Assembly: GCA_041648735.1 (NCBI GenBank)
Contig: JBAZOO010000014.1
Location: 1-64,000, forward strand
Reading direction: 5' to 3'
Origin: JBAZOO01 sp041648735
GTDB lineage: Bacteria; Verrucomicrobiota; Lentisphaeria; Oligosphaerales; CAITYL01
Length of the DNA stretch: 64,000 bases
Shown here: one piece after another, positions 58,258-64,000 of the stretch
Layout of the letters: each line of letters begins with the position of its first letter
Position numbering within the stretch: position 1 is the stretch's first letter
Notes under the pieces: model-generated
Databases searched by the model: none
The model's input: only the letters and a program-made list of their open reading frames with translations
Told to the model about the DNA's origin: nothing
Translations under genes and position numbers: made by a program

Positions 58258-58749
58258 TCAGATCTCGCTCTCCGCCGCAGGTGCGTTGAGTCCGAGAAAC
58301 GTGCTCTCGTGGTCGATCACCTCCACATACAGCTCGGACAGCAACTGCACGTCCTCCAACGCCTGCAGGTCCTCCGCCCACTTCGGGCGCTTCTTCAGCG
58401 AGAAGGTCAGGTGGGCGATCATCCGGTTGATCCCCCGGGTGTCCGGGTCCAGTTGCTCGTACGGGATTCCCCCGGCCAGCCGGGCCTGCAACTGGCCCAC
58501 CCGCTGCCGATCCCGGATGGGCAACACCTTGTTCGTGAACTCCCCCTCCCACACCCGACCCCGGCCATCCTTCCAGCGGAAGGTCCAGGTGTACTCCCGC
58601 TCGTGCTTCCCACCCTCCTCCGGAGGCACGGCCTCCGCCGCTTTCTTCTCCCCCTGCTGCTCCATCTCCTCCCGGAGGGCATCGGCGGACAGGTGGCCGG
58701 GTGTGAGGCGGTCGACCAGCTCCTGGGCATTCGGCTTCGTGGACGGCAT
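58258..58749 (-). CDS. tail assembly chaperone, upstream part
   Basis: The N-terminal part is acidic and helical (PNAQELVDRLTPGHLSADAL). The core fits the small tail-chaperone plan: EYTWTFRWKDGRGRVWEGEF, then RINRMIAHLTFSLKKRPKWAE-type helices. Its position between tail tube and tape measure supports the call. It would bind the tape measure during tail assembly and be absent from virions. Confidence 0.7.
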   Translation of the reverse strand: MPSTKPNAQELVDRLTPGHLSADALREEMEQQGEKKAAEAVPPEEGGKHEREYTWTFRWKDGRGRVWEGEFTNKVLPIRDRQRVGQLQARLAGGIPYEQLDPDTRGINRMIAHLTFSLKKRPKWAEDLQALEDVQLLSELYVEVIDHESTFLGLNAPAAESEI

Positions 58750-58843
58750 CGTCGTTCCCCTGTTCTCCCGGTCACTCCCGGGTGGTTACCCCCCGAGGAT
58801 GCACCGGCAGACCCCCAAGGGGCAAGGGCTGGGCGGATAAAGC

Positions 58844-58880
58844 GGGGCCCCGCGGGTGGGGGGTGCACCCGCGGGGCCCC
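58844..58880 (-). terminator. strong hairpin between tail tube and chaperone genes
   Basis: A perfect 14-bp GC stem (GGGGCCCCGCGGGT and its complement) with a nine-base loop is followed on the minus strand by GCTTTATCC. It lies in the 172-base gap after the tail tube gene. It likely reduces read-through so that sheath and tube mRNA exceeds that of tape measure and baseplate. Confidence 0.7.
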
Positions 58881-58920
58881 AAGCGACCGGCCAGGCCGGC
58901 CGCCCACGACGACTTGCCTG

Positions 58921-59379
58921 CTACTCGCCCGTCTCGTCCCGGATCCGAACGGCCACGAACTCCACCTGCTCGCCCACCGCGTCCCCGCTGGTGACCGACC
59001 AGTTGTGGCTGGCGATCTTCACCTGCTCCACGTTCGCGACGATCTGCCCGGTCTTCACGTCCTCCAGGGTGGCCGACAGGTCACCGCTGGTGAGCACGTT
59101 CATCAGGTGCTCCCTGGTGGACTTGCCCACCCCGGGGAACCAGCCGGCCTTCTTCAGCGTCTCCCCGACCAGCCGGTACATCGAGCAGCTGAAGCGCACG
59201 TCGTACGCGAGCGGGACGTGCTCCTCCACCTCGATGTTCCCCAGCACCCGCGCGGGGTCGTACTGGATGGCCTCCGACAGCTCGACCCCGCGGGCGTACC
59301 CCACCTGCACGCCCTGGATCATCAGACGAGCCCGACACCCGGTCAGGATCGCGCCCTTCGTCTTGTCCGCCATACCCAT
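58921..59379 (-). CDS. tail tube protein, 152 aa
   Basis: This forms the inner tube of the contractile tail. The size, the position directly after the sheath gene and the beta-rich pattern (TGCRARLMIQGVQVGYARGV, then LAYDVRFSCSMYRLVGETL; AVGEQVEFVAVRIRDETG) all fit. ATG with AAAGGAG seven bases upstream was chosen; a TTG two codons earlier is less likely. Confidence 0.8.
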   Translation of the reverse strand: MGMADKTKGAILTGCRARLMIQGVQVGYARGVELSEAIQYDPARVLGNIEVEEHVPLAYDVRFSCSMYRLVGETLKKAGWFPGVGKSTREHLMNVLTSGDLSATLEDVKTGQIVANVEQVKIASHNWSVTSGDAVGEQVEFVAVRIRDETGE

Positions 59380-59409
59380 GACCAATCTCCTTTCGGCCGC
59401 GCCCCGCGC

Positions 59410-61725
59410 TTAGGCGGTGAGCTGGAAGTTCGCGAGGTGGATGGTGATGGGCACGAAGTTGATGGGCATTACCGGGGAGAGCTCCACGCTCATCTCCAGC
59501 ATGTCGTTCAGCAACTCCGCCGCCTGCGACCGCCAACTGGTGATCACCAGCTCGTCCGACAGGAGGCCCAGGAGGTTCGTCCCGTTCCCGATCGCCGCGT
59601 TCACCGTCCCGGCGAAGCCCTTCTGCCCGACGATCACCTCCATGCCAGTTCTGTACGTGTAGGCCGCGTAGTTCACCGCCTCGTTCACCGACCCCTCGGT
59701 GAAGGCCAGGTTCGCGGTCGACAGGTGGGTGGTCACGTTCCGGACCACCCGGCGGCCCACGCCGTCCACCTGCTCGAGGAAGCACAGCCCGGCCTGGATC
59801 AGCTCCTCCGCGTCGTCCACCGGGTTCCAGCTCGCATCCTGCCGGAGGGACAGCACGTTCACCAGCTTGCGGGTGAGCGGAGTGCCCACCGGCGAGCCCG
59901 CCTGCATGCCCGCCAGACAGGCGGCCAGGTAGTAGGGCATGAACTCCGTCCGCTCCCCCACCGAGTCGTACCGCTGGATGGCCTGCGCGCTCGCCCGGAT
60001 GTGCCGGGAGTTCAGGTCGACGATCTGGGACTTCACCTGTGCCTTCGTCGGCACGTCCGTCAGCCCGGCGTTCAGCAGGCCCACGAACCCGTCGCGCTCG
60101 CTCCGACCCACCCCGCAGCAGTAGGCGCAGTGCGCGTCCAGCGCGGCGTGCACCGCCGGGTCACCCGTCAGGACGACCACCGAGTTCACCCGCACCTGCT
60201 TCAGCCAGTTGAGGGCCGCCTGCCAGTCGGCGAAGGCGGTCGTTCCCTCCGTCCCTCCGTCGAGGAAGACGGGGGTGGCCGTGTTCAGCGGGGCTCCCCC
60301 GACAGCACCGGCCGAGATCTCCGCGCTCACCATCTGGCTGTACGTGTCCAGCTGGTACTGGCAGGCCCAGAGATCAGCGTAGAAGCTCGGGTTCGCCGGG
60401 GTCAGGCAGCTCACCACGCCCGCCCCACCGATGGTGATGTCCAGAATGGTGGGCGACATGGCCGTCAGGCCGGTCAGCATCGTCCAGGTGAAGCCGGCCA
60501 GTGCGACGGCATCGTACCGGGCGTTGAAGTAATCGGCCGCCTTCTGCAGGGTGTTCTGCACCGCCGAGTTCGCCCGGGCGACCTCCGCGCTCGTGGTGAC
60601 GGTGGTGGCCGCCGCCACGTCCCCGAGCACGAGCTCCGTCACCTTCGACCAGAGGGCAGCACCCACCACGGGGACCACCCCGTTGAGCGTCAGCTTCTCC
60701 ACCTGGGCAGCGCCCGTGGGGCTCAGCCCGGCGACCACCACGTTCTTCACCGACGCCGCACCGGCAACGACCGTCACCGCCCCACCGGACACGTACATGG
60801 CCTGCCCGTACTGCAGGGCCCTCTTCGGGTTCGCGCCGGCGGCCACGGTGAGCACCAGCGTCACGTCCGTCGAGTCCTTGATCGTCACGTTCCCCGCGGT
60901 GGTGCCGATGATCTTCGCGCCGTAAACCTTGCTGAAGGTCAGCAGGCCAGACTTGATCGTGGTACCGGTCAGCCGGATGGTCTCCTGCTGGGCAGCCCCG
61001 GCCGCGTTCAGCCCGTAGGCCACCAGGTCCATGCCCACGTCGCCCGCGTCCGAACTGACCACGTGCAGCACGCTGTTGCCCAGCAGCTGCGCGTTGATCT
61101 CCGCGTCCAGACCGGCGTCCGCCCGGGTGCCGGCGCACACGATATCCCCATCGGAGGCCACCCCGGCGGTCATCGTCTCCCAGGCCAGGCCGCTGTTCGT
61201 GTACTGGAGCTGGAAGATGGCATCCCCGCCCACGTCGTCCCAGGTCTCCAGGTCGTCCTCGAGGGTGACCGTCAGCAGCTTGCCCTTGTTCGTCCCGGTC
61301 GCGACCTCCATGGTGATCTGCTTCGTGTGCTCCCCGTAGTCGCGGCTGGTCAGATCCAGCGCGTTCCCGTAAGCGTTCGGCAGGACGCCCGTGCTCGCCC
61401 GCGCGGGGTTGACCTTCATGGTCACCACCTGCTGGGCGCCCCCGCGGATGTCCGGATCCTGCGAGGGGCCGAACAGCATGTCCGCCACCTCCCGCAGGGG
61501 GCCGGACCGGAAGGCTGCCCGCATGGCCTCCGGCTTGGTGAACCGCTGGATATCGTCCACGGTGGTCAGCTGGTCGTGCGGGATGCCACCCGCAGCCTCG
61601 CCGAGAACCGCGACGATCCCGCTCGCGCCCAGACCGACCGCCTCCAGGCCGGAGGCGTCGATCTCGGAGTACGCGCCGGGCCGGCTGATCAGCCGGCCGT
61701 TGAAGAAGATGGTGCTGGGGGCCAT
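59410..61725 (-). CDS. tail sheath protein, 771 aa
   Basis: This is the contractile outer sheath. N-terminal landmarks are GRLISRPGAYSEID and ASGIVAVLGEAAGG. The C-terminal third has YDSVGERTEFMPYYLAACLAG, VGRRVVRNVTTHLS and EVIVGQKGFAGT, in the usual order of sheath domains. A central beta insertion (about residues 150-330) makes it longer than many sheaths. GAGTAGGAGG lies just upstream of the start. Confidence 0.9.
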   Translation of the reverse strand: MAPSTIFFNGRLISRPGAYSEIDASGLEAVGLGASGIVAVLGEAAGGIPHDQLTTVDDIQRFTKPEAMRAAFRSGPLREVADMLFGPSQDPDIRGGAQQVVTMKVNPARASTGVLPNAYGNALDLTSRDYGEHTKQITMEVATGTNKGKLLTVTLEDDLETWDDVGGDAIFQLQYTNSGLAWETMTAGVASDGDIVCAGTRADAGLDAEINAQLLGNSVLHVVSSDAGDVGMDLVAYGLNAAGAAQQETIRLTGTTIKSGLLTFSKVYGAKIIGTTAGNVTIKDSTDVTLVLTVAAGANPKRALQYGQAMYVSGGAVTVVAGAASVKNVVVAGLSPTGAAQVEKLTLNGVVPVVGAALWSKVTELVLGDVAAATTVTTSAEVARANSAVQNTLQKAADYFNARYDAVALAGFTWTMLTGLTAMSPTILDITIGGAGVVSCLTPANPSFYADLWACQYQLDTYSQMVSAEISAGAVGGAPLNTATPVFLDGGTEGTTAFADWQAALNWLKQVRVNSVVVLTGDPAVHAALDAHCAYCCGVGRSERDGFVGLLNAGLTDVPTKAQVKSQIVDLNSRHIRASAQAIQRYDSVGERTEFMPYYLAACLAGMQAGSPVGTPLTRKLVNVLSLRQDASWNPVDDAEELIQAGLCFLEQVDGVGRRVVRNVTTHLSTANLAFTEGSVNEAVNYAAYTYRTGMEVIVGQKGFAGTVNAAIGNGTNLLGLLSDELVITSWRSQAAELLNDMLEMSVELSPVMPINFVPITIHLANFQLTA

Positions 61726-61738
61726 TGGAACCTCCTAC

Positions 61739-62050
61739 TCAGCCGGTGACCGGCCGGTTCAGAAACTGGTTGAACAGCGCTTTCCACTCGGCCATCGGCC
61801 GGGGGAGCAGCCGCTGCTTCTTCGCCCACCGGGCGAACGGGACCAACTGGTCCGCCTTCTTCCCCGTCAGGCGGAGGAAGACTTCCAGGCGGATCATCCC
61901 TTCCCCACGCACGGGCGCCGCCACCTTGACCACCGCAGCCGGCGGTTGCGGGAGCACGGGCTCCACCGGAGCGTTCAGGAACTCCGTCTCCTGGTGATCG
62001 AGCTCCACCGCTGGCAGCCCCTCCTGCGCGTCCTGCTTCCGCTTGCTCAT
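61739..62050 (-). CDS. hypothetical protein, 103 aa
   Basis: The N-terminal half is acidic and Pro-rich and probably disordered. The C-terminal half (MIRLEVFLRLTGKKADQLV, then FARWAKKQRLLPRPMAEW) is helical and basic. It lies between the neck-type genes and the sheath, as small head-tail joining accessory genes do. No family is recognised. Confidence 0.6.
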   Translation of the reverse strand: MSKRKQDAQEGLPAVELDHQETEFLNAPVEPVLPQPPAAVVKVAAPVRGEGMIRLEVFLRLTGKKADQLVPFARWAKKQRLLPRPMAEWKALFNQFLNRPVTG

Positions 62051-62721
62051 TCGTCCTCTCCCTCGGCGAACACGCCGATGTTAGTTTTCACCGCCCCCGG
62101 GTCGCTCGGGCTACCCGAACGATCCACGTGCAACCCGCTCACCTGGAAAGCCTTGCCCAGCGCGCTCGCCCGGTTGAAGTAGAGGAAGGGCGCGTTCAAC
62201 GAAAGGGTGAGCTGCCGAACGAACAGCCCCTCCGGGATGTACCGGGGGTCGGGCGCGAGCTCCGCCCCCGACAGCTGGAACCCCCAGCAACCGCCTTCCA
62301 CCAGCGTGGGGATGCCAGCGATCAGCACGGTCTTCAACGCCTCGTAGTAGGCGGCCGTCACGTCCGGGTGCTCCGTCACCACCGGTAGCTGGAAGGTGTG
62401 CTTCCAGCTCGAGCCCTGCACCTCCGCCCCCCGCATCGCCGGATCCCCGTCCTCATCCACCATGCCTGCCAGGTAGCCGAGGAAGTGTTCGTCCTCTCCT
62501 TCCTGCGAGAGGATGATCGCCACCAACGGCGGGTTCACGTCCACCCGCGGGTACCCGTTCACGACCCGCAGGGTGTGCGACTGCAGGTAGGTGCGGATGC
62601 TCTCCACCTCCTCGACCGGCAGGGCGAACAGCTCGGTGAACAGGTCGTCCACCATCCGCGCATCCGCGAGGAAGGCGTTCATGCCCGTCTTCACCACCTG
62701 ATGGACCAACCGATGGATCAT
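62047..62721 (-). CDS. tail terminator/completion-like protein, 224 aa
   Basis: The N-terminal helix (MNAFLADARMVDDLFTELF) and the mixed beta segments (PPLVAIILSQEGEDEHFLGYL, SWKHTFQLPVVTEHPDVTA) resemble phage neck or tail-terminator proteins. It lies directly upstream of the sheath cluster. It overlaps its neighbours by ATGA on both sides. Confidence 0.6.
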   Translation of the reverse strand: MIHRLVHQVVKTGMNAFLADARMVDDLFTELFALPVEEVESIRTYLQSHTLRVVNGYPRVDVNPPLVAIILSQEGEDEHFLGYLAGMVDEDGDPAMRGAEVQGSSWKHTFQLPVVTEHPDVTAAYYEALKTVLIAGIPTLVEGGCWGFQLSGAELAPDPRYIPEGLFVRQLTLSLNAPFLYFNRASALGKAFQVSGLHVDRSGSPSDPGAVKTNIGVFAEGEDE

Positions 62722-63584
62722 CGCTGCTTACCCTCCCCCCGCAGGGGCAACCGAACGATCGGCTTGCTCGCCCCTTGCAACAGCAGCCGGATGGCCGCCG
62801 GCGCCTGCCGTTCCACCCACTCGCGCGTCCGCTGTGCGAAGTTCCGGGCGGGGATCGCCTTCCGGATCCAGCCTTCCCCGCTGGTCGTGCTGATCGTCCG
62901 GAACGTCATGTACTCACCCTGCGCGCGCACCACGTACTTCTTCTCCTCCCGGATCATCCCTGCGTAGATGTCCGTCCGGTGGTGCGCCCGCAGCTTCGGG
63001 GCCAACCCGGCGGGCAGCCGTTCCCCGTACACGGGCCGGCCGCCCGGCCCGCCCACCGTGGGCTTCAGCGCCTTCGCCCGCCGGTAGATCTCCTGGCCCA
63101 GCCGCTTGGACTCCTGCAGGCCGAGCTTTCGCCGGTAGGCCATCCCCATCTCCTTCCCCGACTGCCCGGTCCGGGGAGCTCCCGGGCGCCCGGGGGTGCC
63201 GTGCCGGAAGGGGATGGCGCGAAAGAACCCGCCCAGCAAGTTCTCGTGCTTCCCCCGCTCTCCCATCGGAGCGGTCGGCACGTTCGGGCCCAGCAGGATG
63301 TCCCGCAGGTCCACCGCGGGCGACCCGTGCTCGAGCAGGTTGCCCGCCCAACCCACCAGACTGAGCACGGCCGCCCTGCCCACCCGCTGAGCCTCCTGCA
63401 GCCCGTTCGCGTACTCCGCCCGGAAGGACTCGCTGCCCGCCTGCTGGTCTCGCTCCACCAACCGCAACCAGTGCCGGTGTGCGCCGGCCGCCAGGTCGCC
63501 CACCAGTTGGTCTGTCTGGTCGGTCGTCAACTGGTCCAGCAGCTCCTGCGGGATCAGCGCTTTTTCCACGCCCAGCAGGATCAT
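62718..63584 (-). CDS. neck/head-tail connector-like protein, 288 aa
   Basis: The N-terminal helices (PQELLDQLTTDQTDQLV, VGRAAVLSLVGWAGNLLEHG) and the C-terminal part (KYVVRAQGEYMTFRTIST; NFAQRTREWVERQAPAAI) recall HK97 gp10-type or related neck proteins with a central basic, disordered linker. The call rests on position as much as on sequence. ATGA-coupled to both neighbours. Confidence 0.55.
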   Translation of the reverse strand: MILLGVEKALIPQELLDQLTTDQTDQLVGDLAAGAHRHWLRLVERDQQAGSESFRAEYANGLQEAQRVGRAAVLSLVGWAGNLLEHGSPAVDLRDILLGPNVPTAPMGERGKHENLLGGFFRAIPFRHGTPGRPGAPRTGQSGKEMGMAYRRKLGLQESKRLGQEIYRRAKALKPTVGGPGGRPVYGERLPAGLAPKLRAHHRTDIYAGMIREEKKYVVRAQGEYMTFRTISTTSGEGWIRKAIPARNFAQRTREWVERQAPAAIRLLLQGASKPIVRLPLRGEGKQR

Positions 63585-64000
63585 GTGGCACTCCCCTCGC
63601 TGGTCGTCTCCGGATCGGGCAAGAAGTCCAGCCGGATGAGCGCCTGCAGCGGCAGATCGCGTGGGTCTCCCACGGGCGTCAGCGGGCTGACCACCTTGTT
63701 TTTCACCGTCGTCACCCGGGCCACGTGCGGGTACTCGATAACCAGCCAGGTCGGGTGGCACAGGTAGTGGACAGCCAGGTGCTCCCCCGCCGCGGGAGCT
63801 CGCCCGGGCGCCCACAGGAGTTCCCCCGCGTCCCCCACCTGGTAATCGCCGTCCGGCTCGTACACGTGGGCGAGAGAGCGGACCAGGTTCACCGCCGTCG
63901 CCGGGTAGCGGAGAACCTGCGAAGCCCCACCGGAGGCCAGCACGTCCTCCGAGTAGGCCATCTGGGACTCCAGGTCGACCAGCCGATCGTAGAAGCCCAC
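63581..64000 (-). CDS. head-tail connector-like protein, truncated by window edge
   Basis: At least 139 residues are visible. The reading frame runs to the edge of the window, so the true start probably lies outside. Beta-rich parts (GEHLAVHYLCHPTWLVIEYP) and VRSLAHVYEPDGDYQV are seen. From its position it is a neck or connector component; no family is recognised. Confidence 0.5.
   Translation of the reverse strand: MGFYDRLVDLESQMAYSEDVLASGGASQVLRYPATAVNLVRSLAHVYEPDGDYQVGDAGELLWAPGRAPAAGEHLAVHYLCHPTWLVIEYPHVARVTTVKNKVVSPLTPVGDPRDLPLQALIRLDFLPDPETTSEGSAT

Noticed and set aside
57757..61749. 1330-codon open frame on the plus strand
   Set aside because: It lies opposite the tape measure, chaperones, tube and sheath. 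Its translation is Arg/His/Pro-rich, as expected for the complement of GC-rich genes, and it has no motifs.
1..64000. tRNA genes
   Set aside because: No cloverleaf with a recognisable T-arm and acceptor stem was noticed on either strand. A covariance-model scan would be needed to exclude them fully.

Overview
The window is part of a large, GC-rich tailed bacteriophage genome with a contractile tail (myovirus type). A tail sheath, a tail tube, a long tape measure, a gp25-like baseplate wedge, a baseplate J protein, hub and spike proteins and tail fibres lie together on the minus strand. Beside them is a nearly complete phage replication and recombination set. No terminase large subunit, portal or major capsid gene is seen, so the genome continues beyond the window, probably past the right edge. 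The host cannot be named. Strong AGGAGG-type ribosome binding sites, frequent GTG starts and very high third-position GC point to a GC-rich bacterial host. No tRNA, rRNA or CRISPR array was seen.

Layout. (1) 1-36 kb, minus strand, read leftwards from about 36 kb: early/middle genes packed with ATGA or GTGA stop-start overlaps. In order of transcription: a UvsW-like helicase; a horizontally acquired-looking island with a C5-cytosine methyltransferase whose gene is open in a second frame; an MmcB-like nuclease; a DnaB-type helicase and DnaG-type primase; a sigma-70-like protein and a DUF2924-like protein; a family A DNA polymerase; UvsY-like, gp32-like and RecA/UvsX-like proteins; Mre11/Rad50 (gp47/gp46)-like proteins; a RuvC-like resolvase; an MT-A70 methyltransferase; an amidase endolysin; a TSCPD protein; ThyX; and many small proteins, often with zinc-binding cysteines. 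(2) 36.0-36.65 kb: a divergent intergenic region with three near-identical 28-bp inverted repeats and an AT-rich stretch, the best candidate for a replication origin and early promoter region. (3) 36.65-40.4 kb, plus strand: a DinG/XPD-like helicase, a BRO-N antirepressor-like protein behind a structured leader, and an ASCH-domain protein. (4) 40.5-64 kb, minus strand, read leftwards from beyond the right edge: the late morphogenesis operon, from neck/tail completion through sheath, tube, chaperones, tape measure, hub, spike, baseplate and fibres to membrane proteins that are probably for lysis.

How the genes work together. The replication set is T4-like in composition: UvsX, UvsY, gp32, UvsW, gp46/47, a resolvase, a replicative helicase, a primase and a candidate sigma factor. 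It is built around a bacterial-type PolA rather than a T4-type family B polymerase. This suggests recombination-dependent replication. ThyX supplies dTMP, and the two methyltransferases probably protect the DNA. A repeated 13-14 bp element (CTCGYGCGTTAKA) lies just upstream of genes or operons at five places in the early half and is the best candidate for a phage promoter. The most unusual points are the dual-frame methyltransferase gene, two helicases ending in an SSB-like DIPF tip (one with an added clamp-binding-like motif), a lysine-rich insertion in the RecA-like protein, a gp32-like protein with a giant Pro/Gln/Gly tail, and the origin-like region.
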